Notes under the pieces: model-generated
The model's database searches: none
Seen by the model: only the letters and a program-made list of their open reading frames with translations
What the model was told of the DNA's origin: nothing
Program-made: the position numbers and the translations under genes
Shown: positions 51,997-61,791 of the stretch, one piece after another
Position numbering within the stretch: the first letter of the stretch is position 1
Layout of the letters: every line of letters starts with the position of its first letter
Assembly (NCBI GenBank): GCA_902634405.1
Contig: CACPJY010000002.1
Location: 1-64,000, forward strand
Length of the DNA: 64,000 nt
Source of the DNA: an uncultured Synechococcaceae cyanobacterium
Lineage (GTDB): Bacteria > Cyanobacteriota > Cyanobacteriia > PCC-6307 > Cyanobiaceae
Direction: 5' to 3'

Positions 51997-52301
51997 TGCC
52001 TTTGTATTCTCTTGTGATTTATAGCCGAAGGGGTTGTTGCTTATGTGAGGGTTTAGAGAGTCGTTTAAGACGTTTGCAACTTCATCAAATGTCACCTGCT
52101 CTTGAATTAGTAGTTGTAGATATAGATGCAGAGAGCACCCCTTCAGAGGTTCGGTGTAGATATGACTTACAGGTGCCAGTACTTGTTATTAGGAAGGATA
52201 AAAGCCTTCAAGAGTGGGCCTTACCGCGAGTCTCTCCTCGATTAAAGCAGGACGCACTTGCTATTTGGTTACAAGGGGCTTGTATGAAAGTAATTGAGTG
52301 A
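51996..52301 (+). CDS. Glutaredoxin-like protein (DUF836)
   Basis: 101 residues with a thioredoxin fold: LVIYSRRGCCLCEGLESRL with a CxxC at the N-terminus (GCCLCEG), then VVDIDAESTPSEVRCRYDLQ and VPVLVI with the cis-Pro. A putative redox protein of unknown target. It overlaps yidD by one base. Confidence 0.9.
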   Translation: MPLYSLVIYSRRGCCLCEGLESRLRRLQLHQMSPALELVVVDIDAESTPSEVRCRYDLQVPVLVIRKDKSLQEWALPRVSPRLKQDALAIWLQGACMKVIE

Positions 52302-52334
52302 ATACACCTCTTTTTCTAGAAGAGTCTGAATCGA

Positions 52335-53858
52335 ATGTTCAACACTTTTCATTCATTAATTAACGAGGTTGGATTGAAGGCCCCTGCCGGGTTGCCTAAC
52401 CCATTGATTACTTCAATAACTTGTGATTCGCGATCTGTGAAGCCTGGGAGTTTGTTTATTGGCCTCCAAGGAGAGAATGTTGATGGAGGCCTTTTCTGGC
52501 CAGAGGCACTTGCAAATGGAGCTGTTGCAGTTGTCATTAGCAAGAACACTGCAGATTTGAGGCAACCATCTACATCAGATTGTGTCTTAGTTGTATCTAT
52601 TCCTATTTCAGAATTATTTGGGCGAATTGCTGCCTCCTTTTATGGGAACCCTTCTTCCAAAATCAGTCTGATAGGAGTTACAGGCACTAATGGAAAAACG
52701 ACAACAGCCCACCTTATAGAGCATCTCAGCTCAAAAATGGGTATTTCAACAGCACTTTTTGGGACATTGTTTAAGCGTTGGCCAGGGCGAAAAATCAATG
52801 CGGTTCATACAACTGATTTTGCGAATAGTCTTCAGTCTCAGCTCGCTGCAGCTGTGAGTGGAGGAGTTCAACTTGCTGCAATGGAAGTCAGCTCTCATTC
52901 TTTAGACCAAAATCGTGTAAGTGGTTGTCGTTTTAAAGGGGCAGTTTTCACTAACCTCACACAAGATCATTTGGATTACCACTCATCTATGGTTGGTTAT
53001 TTTGATGCAAAGGCTAAATTATTTGACGTTCAACTTTTGGAACAGGGCCCAAATAGAGCAGTTGTGAACGTCGATGACCCATGGGGAAAGATTCTTGCTC
53101 AAAAAATAGGGGATATGTGCTGGCGGAGCTCCCTCTCGAGTCAGACGCTTGAAGACGGTAAAGCAGAACTGGGAATTACTCGTGTAGAGATATTTGAAAA
53201 TAGAGTTACAGGACTCCTATGGAGTCCAAAAGGTAAAGGTGAATTTTCTTCTCCTTTACTTGGGAGATTCAATTTGATGAATCTTCTTCAGGCAGTCGGT
53301 GTTTTGCTTCAACAGGGTTTCCCTCTAGAGGGTCTTTTAGAAGCTATTAGTGATTTTCCTGGTGTGCCAGGAAGGATGGAGAAAGTAGAACTCCCTGAAC
53401 TTGACCGATCATCCTCTCCAACTGTTTTAGTGGATTACGCTCATACTCCTAATGGTTTAGAGAGTGCACTCGCTGCGGTTAGACCTTTTGCAAATGGTGA
53501 AATAATCTGTGTTTTTGGATGTGGAGGTGATCGAGACCGAAGCAAACGTCCTTTGATGGGAGCCATCGCAGCAAAATATGCCAATCGAGTTGTAGTTACA
53601 TCTGACAATCCAAGAACAGAAGACCCTTCTAAAATTCTTAAGGATATTTTGACTGGTGTTCCACGCGAAACGAGTGTTTTGGTTGAATTGGATCGAGCAA
53701 CTGCAATTGCCGCTGCCATTGATCAAGCAGGACCAAAAGACTTAATCCTTGTTGCCGGGAAAGGGCATGAGGACTATCAGATACTTGGAGATGAAAAAGT
53801 GTATTTCGACGATAAAGAAGAGGTATTGAAGGCTCTTAAACAACGCACTGATAGTTGA
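52335..53858 (+). CDS. murE: UDP-MurNAc-tripeptide synthetase (diaminopimelate-adding)
   Basis: 507 residues. Three Mur ligase domains: N-terminal UDP binding ([18 protein letters not shown]), central ATPase [14 protein letters not shown] with HTTDFANS and [12 protein letters not shown], and the C-terminal [26 protein letters not shown] and [10 protein letters not shown] (DNPR motif typical for meso-Dap). Peptidoglycan stem peptide synthesis, cytoplasmic. Confidence 0.97.
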   Translation: MFNTFHSLINEVGLKAPAGLPNPLITSITCDSRSVKPGSLFIGLQGENVDGGLFWPEALANGAVAVVISKNTADLRQPSTSDCVLVVSIPISELFGRIAASFYGNPSSKISLIGVTGTNGKTTTAHLIEHLSSKMGISTALFGTLFKRWPGRKINAVHTTDFANSLQSQLAAAVSGGVQLAAMEVSSHSLDQNRVSGCRFKGAVFTNLTQDHLDYHSSMVGYFDAKAKLFDVQLLEQGPNRAVVNVDDPWGKILAQKIGDMCWRSSLSSQTLEDGKAELGITRVEIFENRVTGLLWSPKGKGEFSSPLLGRFNLMNLLQAVGVLLQQGFPLEGLLEAISDFPGVPGRMEKVELPELDRSSSPTVLVDYAHTPNGLESALAAVRPFANGEIICVFGCGGDRDRSKRPLMGAIAAKYANRVVVTSDNPRTEDPSKILKDILTGVPRETSVLVELDRATAIAAAIDQAGPKDLILVAGKGHEDYQILGDEKVYFDDKEEVLKALKQRTDS

Positions 53859-53870
53859 GTTAATCAAGAG

Positions 53871-55070
53871 TTATTTTCCGGACTTCTGTATAAAATTTAT
53901 TCCTTCTAAAAGTTTATCAATGTCATTTTCATTACTGGATATATGAAGGCAAGCTCTAAGGCAAATTGGTTCGTCAAGATCTCTTATCCAAATTCCTTTC
54001 TTCCCAAGATCCTTTACCACTTTTTTTGGGTGGGGACCTTCGGGAATATAGAAGCTAACTAGCCCACTAGGAGGAGGACCTGTTAATAGAGGTTCGATCG
54101 ACTCGAGATTCTGAAGATTGATCCAGAGCTTAGAGCTCAATTCACGAATTCTTGCCAGCCTTTTTGTGATGCTACCTTCTTCTTCAAGAAGTTCTATAGA
54201 GCATCTAAGACCTGCTAGCAATGGGATACAGGATGTCGCAACCTCGAATTTCCGACTGTCCTTATGAAAAGTTGTTGGACTGATCTCTTTGAAAGAGCCT
54301 TCATGTTGAAGACCTCTCCATCCTATTAAAGTAGGACTAGATTCTGCTAAAACTCTCTCTGAAAGGACAACTCCCCCTAAACCTTCTGGGCCACATGCCC
54401 ATTTGTGACCGGTGAAGGCGTAGATATCTGCACTTTCTGCGGCTGTTTTAATAGGGATTTGACCAAAACTTTGTGCAGCATCTACTAGTAGGAAAGGGCG
54501 TTTAGGATGCGAGGACAGAATCTCTGCGATGCTATCAATAGGTAGTAGTTGCCCTGTATTCCAAAGGATATGTGAAATTACAACTAGGCGAGTATTAGGA
54601 GTTAGATGTTTTTTGAGAGTATCTAGAAGAGAGGTTACGGTTTTATCCTGTTCATCAATTCCCTTCTTCAATTTTGATACAGGGAGTTGGTCAATAGCAA
54701 GATTTTTTCGTCTTGATAGCTCATGGCATGCTGCTATTACACCAGGATGTTCACAATCACTTATTAACAAGCGATCATTCTCCTTTAGAGGTAGTCCCCA
54801 TAGAGGTAATACACACCCACTAGTTACGTTTTCTGTGAGACAGATTCGCCCAGGGCTTACACCTGACATCTCGGCTAATTTTTGACGTGTTTTTTGTATT
54901 TCGCTAGCTATATATGGCCAAACATCATTTGAGAAGGGCCCAAGCTCTTGTATTGTTTGCCAACTAGCTTTGATTCTTTCTAGCGAAGGAGAGGGTAGGG
55001 GACCTTGACCTCCATAATTGAAATACGCTTTGTTTTTAAGGGCAGGCAGTAGGTGGCGTAGAGCAGGCAT
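53871..55070 (-). CDS. Class V aminotransferase fold enzyme, C-DES-like cysteine/cystine lyase
   Basis: 399 residues of the NifS-like PLP fold. AYFNYGGQGPLPSPSLERI, ENVTSGCVLPLWG, the aspartate in FLLVDAAQSFGQIPI, the PLP Lys in AFTGHKWACGPEGLGGV. These resemble Synechocystis L-cysteine/cystine C-S lyase rather than IscS/SufS (no catalytic-Cys loop seen). It may supply sulfur for FeS assembly. Convergent with murE. Confidence 0.87.
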   Translation of the reverse strand: MPALRHLLPALKNKAYFNYGGQGPLPSPSLERIKASWQTIQELGPFSNDVWPYIASEIQKTRQKLAEMSGVSPGRICLTENVTSGCVLPLWGLPLKENDRLLISDCEHPGVIAACHELSRRKNLAIDQLPVSKLKKGIDEQDKTVTSLLDTLKKHLTPNTRLVVISHILWNTGQLLPIDSIAEILSSHPKRPFLLVDAAQSFGQIPIKTAAESADIYAFTGHKWACGPEGLGGVVLSERVLAESSPTLIGWRGLQHEGSFKEISPTTFHKDSRKFEVATSCIPLLAGLRCSIELLEEEGSITKRLARIRELSSKLWINLQNLESIEPLLTGPPPSGLVSFYIPEGPHPKKVVKDLGKKGIWIRDLDEPICLRACLHISSNENDIDKLLEGINFIQKSGK

Positions 55071-55174
55071 TTTAATTTTTAATAGAGAGACTTTAGAATT
55101 GATTCAAGGGTTTATTTGTATATTTTTTCTATAAAAGCAAATCCATATAAATAAGATAAAGATGCTTTTCTTAT

Positions 55175-55522
55175 TTAATTACACATACCATAAGCACCTG
55201 TTTTATCGAGGTATTTCACAGCCTCTTCTTTAATAATTGACTTTTTTTCTTCTAAACAGCTTAATAGTGAAGAACGAAGTTTTGTAGAAGCCTCTTCCTC
55301 AGAAATACCATGTTCCTTTGAAGACATAATGATTTGCCCAACACACTCATAAAATTCTCTAAGTTGGTATAGAGGATCTTCTCTCTCATTTAGACGTTTT
55401 TGTACTTGTAGTTCACAATATTCACGTAAATTAAACTTATTAGTTGTATTAGATTTGACTTCGAAACTAGAAGTTATCATAATTAGCATAGCAATGATTG
55501 TAAGTAGTAATTTGTTTTTCAT
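55175..55522 (-). CDS. Small secreted protein of unknown function
   Basis: 115 residues. A signal peptide (about 5-24, ending EVKSN) is followed by a charged helical mature part with four Cys (REYCELQV, FYECVGQI, LSCLEEK, YGMCN), which suggests two disulfides in the periplasm. It has the same general build as the secreted protein at 14975 but little sequence in common. No known family. Confidence 0.55.
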   Translation of the reverse strand: MKNKLLLTIIAMLIMITSSFEVKSNTTNKFNLREYCELQVQKRLNEREDPLYQLREFYECVGQIIMSSKEHGISEEEASTKLRSSLLSCLEEKKSIIKEEAVKYLDKTGAYGMCN

Positions 55523-55841
55523 AAACTCATAGCAGGTTTCTATTGGTTTGACTTGAAAAATCGATTTTAGGAGGATGATATCAATTCGTATAAATTATAT
55601 CTCTGTCCGAGTATAGCCGTTTGGATATCAGCATTTCTAACTACTCTTGATAATGTTCTGTGAAGAGTTATAAATCAATTTTTTAGTATTCGATTCATTA
55701 ATAGCTTTTTATTGGACTCTGTTTTGCAAAAACCTTTTCTAGCCCTATTAACTATTATACCCTTTCGCATTTTTAGGCTAAGAGGACTTGCTTCTTTTTT
55801 AATTGGAGGGATGCTTTACTTAAAATCAGAAATCCCATTCA
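55523..55841. other. 320-base spacer, nothing recognised
   Basis: AT-rich divergent region between the secreted protein and the HTH-like protein. No gene or clear RNA. Confidence 0.4.
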
Positions 55842-56123
55842 ATGAGATTATCTAAAACAGAGTCATTTGCAGAAGCAAAGAACTGTTGGTTCTCTACTTC
55901 AGAACTTCTGGAGTATTTAGGTATTTCCAACTCTGAGCTTCAAGATCAGTTGAGCTTGTTTGTAAAAGGTGTCCATTACAAATTGCAGAATCCAGGCGAC
56001 CCTTCAAGTCAAACCCTCTGGAGAATTGACCTCATAGATAAGTTGTTATGCCTTCCAATCCCACCGTTAGAGAGAGAGGCGATGCTGAATGCAATTAACA
56101 ATCGGATTGTTTGTAGAGATTGA
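55842..56123 (+). CDS. Small protein with possible winged-helix/HTH start
   Basis: 93 residues. The N-terminal WFSTSELLEYLGISNSELQD looks like the 'W-T/S-ELLE-LGIS' helix-turn-helix start of small cyanobacterial DNA-binding proteins. The remainder (HYKLQNPGDPSSQTLWRID) is polar. No homolog is certain. It might regulate the nearby sugar genes, but this is a guess. Confidence 0.55.
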   Translation: MRLSKTESFAEAKNCWFSTSELLEYLGISNSELQDQLSLFVKGVHYKLQNPGDPSSQTLWRIDLIDKLLCLPIPPLEREAMLNAINNRIVCRD

Positions 56124-56257
56124 CTTCTTTATATCTTGCCATCGATTAGATCTTGTTTTTTACCTTCAGTAAAATTCATTTTACAATTAAACTTTTGATT
56201 TATAGAACTATTATGTTTTTATATAGGTGGTCATAGTGATTTTGCAGACTTGAGGTT

Positions 56258-57232
56258 ATGAGCTTAATTAGCCATTCAGACCGTATATATGTTTCTGGGC
56301 ATCTAGGTATGGCTGGATCAGCAATTATTCGAGCGTTAAGATCTAAGGGTTACCAAAATCTTTTAACTGTTGATAGAGCAGAACTAGATCTTTTAGATTC
56401 TGCAGCAGTTAAGAGATGGATTTCAAGTAATCAACCAAATGTTGTAGTTATTGCTGCAGGAAAAGTAGGAGGAATTAGTGCTAATTGTAATTATCCCGCT
56501 AAATTTATTTTGGAGAATTTAAAGATCCAACTTAATTTAATTGAGAATTCTTTTCTGTCAGGTGTTAGAAGACTTCTTTTCTTGGGAAGTAGCTGCATGT
56601 ACCCAAAATTAACAAATCAACCTATAAAAGAAGAAGCACTCATGTCATCCAAGCTTGAATTAACAAATGAATCTTATGCTATTGCCAAAATTACAGGGCT
56701 GAAAATATGTGAAGCCCTTAGGAAACAATATAATTTTGACGCTATTGGCTTAATACCTACAAATCTATATGGTCCAGGAGATAATTATCATAAGACAGAT
56801 AGCCATGTTATTCCGGGATTGATTAGAAGATTCCACGAAGCAAAGAATGCTGGTTTGCCGGATGTGAAATGTTGGGGTAGTGGGAAACCTTTAAGGGAGT
56901 TTTTATATTCAGATGATTTCGGATTTGCTTGTCTCTTTGCTCTTGAAAATTGGGATCCTTCTTCTAAGTACGCCCCAAAGGATCTTGTTGGTCAACAATT
57001 AAATTATTTGAATGTTGGAACAGAGGAGGAAATATCGATTAATCAACTGGCCAAACTAATCGCTAAAAAAGTTGGATATTCGGGAAATATTATTTGGGAT
57101 TTAAATCAGCCTGACGGAATGCTTCGAAAGAAATTAGATCTTACAAGGTTTAATTCATTAGGTTGGGAATCCACTACTTCTCTTGAAAATGGGTTAACAA
57201 AAACTATAGATTTGTTTCTAGAAAAAATATAA
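56258..57232 (+). CDS. GDP-fucose synthase-like SDR (Fcl/ColC type)
   Basis: 324 residues, extended SDR. Motif VSGHLGMAGSAIIRAL (NAD(P) loop), AAGKVGGISANCNYPAKF, GSSCMYPKL, and the catalytic YAIAKITGL. This is the GDP-4-keto-6-deoxymannose epimerase/reductase family, whose ColC relatives finish GDP-colitose. In this cluster it may act after the ColD-like 3-dehydratase. The insert and length are normal for the family. Confidence 0.9.
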   Translation: MSLISHSDRIYVSGHLGMAGSAIIRALRSKGYQNLLTVDRAELDLLDSAAVKRWISSNQPNVVVIAAGKVGGISANCNYPAKFILENLKIQLNLIENSFLSGVRRLLFLGSSCMYPKLTNQPIKEEALMSSKLELTNESYAIAKITGLKICEALRKQYNFDAIGLIPTNLYGPGDNYHKTDSHVIPGLIRRFHEAKNAGLPDVKCWGSGKPLREFLYSDDFGFACLFALENWDPSSKYAPKDLVGQQLNYLNVGTEEEISINQLAKLIAKKVGYSGNIIWDLNQPDGMLRKKLDLTRFNSLGWESTTSLENGLTKTIDLFLEKI

Positions 57233-57286
57233 ATATTCTTGTCGAAAACTTTATTTATTATTTGACCATTATAGTAGTAAGATTTT

Positions 57287-57967
57287 CTATTTTAATTGAC
57301 TTCTTAATCTGTTTAACCTTTCAGGAACACCTATATCTATAACTGGTGGAGGTATTTCTACTATCCTTTTTGGATCGATGTCTTCGCTAAAAAGATGCTG
57401 GTCTAAATCTAAATGTGCATTGTTTCGAAGTGACTCTATCCAAATATTTGAAGCCATGAATAGACCAGTGTTCAAAAGACTTTTCGAACCATTACCTTTT
57501 AAATGTGTTAAGAAGTAATCATCTCTATTTGAATCTGGATCTGAGCAGAAAATTACAGGTTTATCTTTGAGAACTTTTTTTTCTGCCTCTTTTAAATATT
57601 TGATGTTTAATGAAGGCAATAAAGTGTCTCCATTAGCCACATAATAGTATGATTCATTTTGCGAGCCGAGAGAATCTAAGAAGTTTAATATTGCACCTGT
57701 TCTGCCTGAACGATTAACCTCAAAGTGTATCTCAACATTGTAATCTCCTACTTCTTCTTTTCTCCAGGACATGAAAAGATCTTTTTGTTCACATATAAGG
57801 ACTATAAATAAATCAAAAAAATGATGTTTTGAATATTCTTGTATTAGTAAAGTGAGGAATGATTTATTGTTAACTTCAACTAAAGGCTTTGGTCTTTTTT
57901 CACTATTTTTTAGTCTTGTACCCAACCCTCCGGCAAGTATTAAAAGAGTATTTTTAGCACTTTTCAT
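57287..57967 (-). CDS. Nucleotidyltransferase, HddC-like
   Basis: 226 residues from the Met at 57967, which overlaps the preceding gene as ATGA (an upstream Met at 58012 is less likely). NTP-transferase fold: LLILAGGLGTRLKNSEKRPK, GRTGAILNFLD, VANGDTLLP. Resembles HddC, which joins GMP to D-glycero-alpha-D-manno-heptose-1-phosphate, and related sugar-1-phosphate transferases. The presence of GmhA and GmhB nearby supports heptose. Confidence 0.8.
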   Translation of the reverse strand: MKSAKNTLLILAGGLGTRLKNSEKRPKPLVEVNNKSFLTLLIQEYSKHHFFDLFIVLICEQKDLFMSWRKEEVGDYNVEIHFEVNRSGRTGAILNFLDSLGSQNESYYYVANGDTLLPSLNIKYLKEAEKKVLKDKPVIFCSDPDSNRDDYFLTHLKGNGSKSLLNTGLFMASNIWIESLRNNAHLDLDQHLFSEDIDPKRIVEIPPPVIDIGVPERLNRLRSQLK

Positions 57968-58980
57968 CTTTTTAAAAAAGAATGTCCGGAGATCCTTATT
58001 TGATCTCGCCAATAGTTCAGGAGGTCGGCCATTGTTTCTTCAAATGTATAAACAGGTGACCATCCAGTAAGGGATTTGAATTTTTCAGTACAGGGTATTT
58101 GAAGATCAGCATCTATAGGCCTAATCCTAGATGGATCTATCTTATACTCAATATCATTTCTGTTACTCAAGTTGATCAGCTTTTCTAAAATATCTTTTAC
58201 AGTTGTTGTGTAGCTACCTCCGATATTAAAGTATCCTCCAGGGGCTATATCTTTTGAATTAACTAATAGGTAATATGCTCGAACTGCATCTCTTACATCT
58301 GCAATTGTGCGAACTGATTCAAGATTACCTACACTAATTATTGGGTCAATGAAATCAGCTTCAATCAGTGCAATTTGCTTAGCAAATGTTGACTCCATAA
58401 AAACGTCACCTCTCCTAGGGCCAGTGTGAGTAAACATTCTGGTTGTTTGAACATTTAGGCAATAAGCCTCTGCGTAGTATCTCCCAATAAGATCAGCTCC
58501 ACATTTTGATATTGCATACGGAGATGCAGGGTGAAATAGAGTGTCTTCTTTGATAGGAATTTGTTTAGAATTAACTCTTCCAAATACCTCAGAAGATGAA
58601 CAGTTATGTACGATTGAATTCTTTGAATATTTGAGTGCATTGGCAAGTATATTTTCAGTTCCCAAAATATTTGCTATATAAGTTGATGAGGCACCTTTAA
58701 AGCTCGTTGCTGGATAGCTTTGCGCAGCTAAGTGGAATATAAAGTCAAATTTATTTTTAAAAAATATAGCTTCCAATGCAGCAAAATCGGTTATGTCAGC
58801 ATAATGCAAATGAATACGTTTTCCATTGTCTATTTCTTTAATGTGCCGAGTGATATTATTTAATGGACTTCTCCACCTTAGAACCCCATGGATTTCCCAA
58901 TCTGTATTATCTACTAAGTAATCAAGTAGATGTGAGCCAACCATACCAGTAATACCTGTTATTAATGCTGATTTAACCAT
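57964..58980 (-). CDS. GDP-mannose 4,6-dehydratase-like SDR
   Basis: 338 residues from the Met of MVKSALITGITGMVGSHLLD at 58980 (an earlier Met exists at 58998 and 59025). Motifs: LHYADITDF, FHLAAQSYPATSF, CSSSEVFG and YAISKCGAD (catalytic Tyr-Lys). GMD-type dehydratases form GDP-4-keto-6-deoxymannose; relatives act on GDP-manno-heptose (DmhA). Either is compatible here. It is in an operon with the HddC-like gene. Confidence 0.88.
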   Translation of the reverse strand: MVKSALITGITGMVGSHLLDYLVDNTDWEIHGVLRWRSPLNNITRHIKEIDNGKRIHLHYADITDFAALEAIFFKNKFDFIFHLAAQSYPATSFKGASSTYIANILGTENILANALKYSKNSIVHNCSSSEVFGRVNSKQIPIKEDTLFHPASPYAISKCGADLIGRYYAEAYCLNVQTTRMFTHTGPRRGDVFMESTFAKQIALIEADFIDPIISVGNLESVRTIADVRDAVRAYYLLVNSKDIAPGGYFNIGGSYTTTVKDILEKLINLSNRNDIEYKIDPSRIRPIDADLQIPCTEKFKSLTGWSPVYTFEETMADLLNYWRDQIRISGHSFLKR

Positions 58981-59119
58981 TTGCGAATTATTTAACATGT
59001 AATGGAATGAATTTTTATTATACACTAAATAAGTTTAGAACATATTGCAATTTTCTTATAGCACTCAGTCTAAGAATAATAATAGCATTTAGAATAATAG
59101 TTTGTCAAAACCAGCATCT

Positions 59120-60433
59120 CTAATTTAATCGAATATCTATAAATCTTTTTATGTATTTTATTACTCTATCAACATTTTCTATTGTTATTGATTGATGGCA
59201 TGGTAAGGCAAAGCCTTCTCGGGAAATTTCTCTTGATATGGGTAGAGGGTACTTAGAGATATTTGGATGTTTTCTCATGACAGGCTGTTTAGTGAAGTCT
59301 CCTGCAAGAAATGGTCTCGTCTCGATTTGATTTTCTTGTAAGTAATCTCTTAGGTTGGATCTTTGTCCCTTAAGTTTTCCTTTAAGTATTACAGGAAAGC
59401 CAAACCATGATGACTTTGCACCCTTTCTAGGTTTTATTATTGAGAATAAATTGGCATTTTGACTAAAATATCTGATGTATTCTTCGGCTGCTATTTGTCT
59501 TGAATGTATATAACTATCAAGCCTCTTTAATTCTTCTATACCCATAGCTGCTTGTGGTTCGCTTAGCCTAAGATTATATCCACAATGCGCAAATAAAAAG
59601 GTGGGATCTATGTCACTATTTTGTTTGAAAACTTCTGAATCTTTAGGGAAGTGTCTTGTCCAACCATGTGACCTAATTGAGCCTGCTACCTGATAGTCTT
59701 CATGATCAGAGAAGCAGGTCAAGCCACCTTCTAATGTGCATATATGGTGAGAGAAATAACTGCTAAAGGTAGATACTCTCCCAAATGTTCCTGCTTTTTG
59801 GCCATTCCATTCAGCGCCCATACTTTCGCAAACATCCTCAATTAGAGTAAGATCATATTGTCGGCTGATATCCAATATCGCATCCATATCTGCAGGACAA
59901 CCATAGGTATGGATTAACATAATTGCTTTCGGTGATTCCTTTTCGCATATTTGATTAAGTCTGTCTGCATCTATATTATAATCTAATTCATTTGCATCGC
60001 AGAAGATAGGAATTAATCCGTATTGAATAAGTGGAAAAACTGTTGTTGACCAAGCTAGGGAAGGTACAACAACCTTATCTCCTTTTCTCAGTATTTTTTT
60101 TTCAATAAGTGTAGCAATAGCAAGAAGATTTGAGGAGGAACCTGAATTATTTGATAGTACATAATATGGCATTTTTAAATACGAGGAATATGCATTTTCG
60201 TATTCTTCAACTATTTTACCCATCGTAACTTTATCTTTTAAAAGTGCTTCGAGGCACGCATATGTAGATTCAGGATTTAGTGTTGATGAATGTAGTTTGA
60301 TAATGTTACTTTGGTTCTCTTCTGCACGCTTTTGCTTTAGGTTATATAAATTTATTATTTCATCTTTTAGGTTCTTTAATCTGATTTCAAACTCCTCCCC
60401 GAAATCAGATTCTAGTTTGAAATATTTCATCAA
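59120..60433 (-). CDS. ColD-like PLP 3-dehydratase (DegT/DnrJ fold)
   Basis: 437 residues. Aminotransferase fold I, but the PLP lysine position is His229 (YFSHHICTLEGG), followed by SIRSHGWTR. This is the active site of ColD, a PLP- and glutamate-dependent GDP-4-keto-6-deoxymannose 3-dehydratase that removes O3, not an aminotransferase. It would lead to a 3,6-dideoxy sugar such as colitose or a heptose analog. An N-terminal extension of about 50 residues precedes the fold. Neighbouring GMD-like and Fcl-like genes complete the path. Confidence 0.88.
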   Translation of the reverse strand: MMKYFKLESDFGEEFEIRLKNLKDEIINLYNLKQKRAEENQSNIIKLHSSTLNPESTYACLEALLKDKVTMGKIVEEYENAYSSYLKMPYYVLSNNSGSSSNLLAIATLIEKKILRKGDKVVVPSLAWSTTVFPLIQYGLIPIFCDANELDYNIDADRLNQICEKESPKAIMLIHTYGCPADMDAILDISRQYDLTLIEDVCESMGAEWNGQKAGTFGRVSTFSSYFSHHICTLEGGLTCFSDHEDYQVAGSIRSHGWTRHFPKDSEVFKQNSDIDPTFLFAHCGYNLRLSEPQAAMGIEELKRLDSYIHSRQIAAEEYIRYFSQNANLFSIIKPRKGAKSSWFGFPVILKGKLKGQRSNLRDYLQENQIETRPFLAGDFTKQPVMRKHPNISKYPLPISREISREGFALPCHQSITIENVDRVIKYIKRFIDIRLN

Positions 60434-60599
60434 TTGAGCCTAGCTTTTGATTCTATTTTTAGTTAGACTGACTTAACTTTTGCATATTATCGGGAGTTCT
60501 TAAGCTTGTCAAATCTAAGTCAATCAGATCTAGGACTTCTTTCTTCTCTTTAGCCTTTGGCAACCACACAACCAAGCACTAAGCACTTAGAGCAATTTG

Positions 60600-61163
60600 A
60601 TGTCTTCCAAGAACGAGATTTCTGATCAGACACGACTTTTACTTTTAGATAGAGACGGTACCATCAATAAAGATGACAATGGATACAGTTATAGAGTGGA
60701 ATCATGTGTTTTGTTTGATGATGTTTTACCTTTCTTTCGGAAATTAAAAAGTTCAATAACTGTTGTAGTTGTTACAAATCAGTCGGGTGTCTCACGATCT
60801 TATTTTACCCTGGAAATGATGCATAAGTTTAATAGAAAAATTAGTGGCTTAATTCTCGATGCTGGTTCTCATTTAGGTATTTCTAATTTTTATTATTGCC
60901 CCCACCACCCTAATGATCTATGTGACTGTAGGAAGCCAAAACCAGGTCTTATTCTTAGTGCTTTAAGAGATTACAATGTTACTCCATCTCAGGCAATTCT
61001 AATAGGAGATAAGCTATCGGATTGCGAGGCGGCTTCTGCAGCCAATATCCCTTCATTCTTATTAGATAGATCTAACCCTGTAGGCCTTTCTCACTCTAAT
61101 GATCATGATTTCACTATTATCAATTCATTGGTAGACAAGCGAATTGAGTTCTTGTTTACGTAA
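60600..61163 (+). CDS. gmhB: D-glycero-D-manno-heptose-1,7-bisphosphate 7-phosphatase GmhB
   Basis: 187 residues, HAD fold: LLLDRDGTINKDDNGY (nucleophile Asp, acid/base Asp), VVTNQSGVSRSYF, the zinc-finger loop CPHHPNDLCDCRKPKPG, IGDKLSDCEAA. Removes the 7-phosphate of heptose bisphosphate. ATG at 60600, one codon after an in-frame TTG. It overlaps gmhA (opposite strand) by 8 bases. The kinase HddA/HldE is not in the window. Confidence 0.93.
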   Translation: MSSKNEISDQTRLLLLDRDGTINKDDNGYSYRVESCVLFDDVLPFFRKLKSSITVVVVTNQSGVSRSYFTLEMMHKFNRKISGLILDAGSHLGISNFYYCPHHPNDLCDCRKPKPGLILSALRDYNVTPSQAILIGDKLSDCEAASAANIPSFLLDRSNPVGLSHSNDHDFTIINSLVDKRIEFLFT

Positions 61164-61791
61164 TAACATTATCTTCTAAAATCTCGCATAGCATATGAAT
61201 AAAGAATGTATGTGCTTGTTGGACTGATGCGGTAGACCTATAGGGCCATTTTATGATGATATTGTGTTTGCTTTTAATGGAGCATTTTTCAGAGGTTAGA
61301 AGTATCCAATTCATTCTCAGACTATTTGCAGTTTCTATTGCAGATACAATATTTTCACTTGCCCCACTTGTAGAAATCGCAACAAGCAGATCCTTGGGCT
61401 TTGCTACGGCTTCGATTTCTCTACTAATAGCTTGACTGTATTTATAGTCATTAGAATATGCTGTTATAACTGCCAGGTTTGACCCAAGTGTGGATGATGC
61501 AATAGGATTTCTATTCTTTGAGAACCTAACTACTAGTTCAGCAGTTAAATGTTGCGCATCACATAGTGAGCCACCATTACCGCAGGTGAACACTATCCCC
61601 CCATTCCCCAAGCATCTATTTATTTCATTCACTGTTTGATTGAATTGTAATTTAAATGAATTGCTTTTCATATATTCGAATGTCTTTTGGTGATTTTCTA
61701 TTGCGTTGTCGTATACAGCTTCATAGCTATCTGTAGTTGATTGGTTTCTCGGAGAATCACTAGGCTTGCTTATCTTGCTATTTTCTTGCAT
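61156..61791 (-). CDS. gmhA: Sedoheptulose-7-phosphate isomerase (GmhA)
   Basis: 211 residues, SIS domain. CLGNGGIVFTCGNGGSLCDA, AQHLTAELVVRF (catalytic Glu), LVAISTSGASENIVSAI and TFFIHMLCEIL. Converts sedoheptulose-7-P to D-glycero-D-manno-heptose-7-P, the start of GDP- or ADP-heptose synthesis. The N-terminal tail (about 25 residues, Ser/Asn rich) is longer than usual. Confidence 0.92.
   Translation of the reverse strand: MQENSKISKPSDSPRNQSTTDSYEAVYDNAIENHQKTFEYMKSNSFKLQFNQTVNEINRCLGNGGIVFTCGNGGSLCDAQHLTAELVVRFSKNRNPIASSTLGSNLAVITAYSNDYKYSQAISREIEAVAKPKDLLVAISTSGASENIVSAIETANSLRMNWILLTSEKCSIKSKHNIIIKWPYRSTASVQQAHTFFIHMLCEILEDNVIT

Noticed and set aside
59120-60433. Annotation as a sugar aminotransferase (perosamine type)
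   Set aside because: The PLP lysine position is His in a ColD-like context, so transamination with a Schiff-base lysine is not expected.
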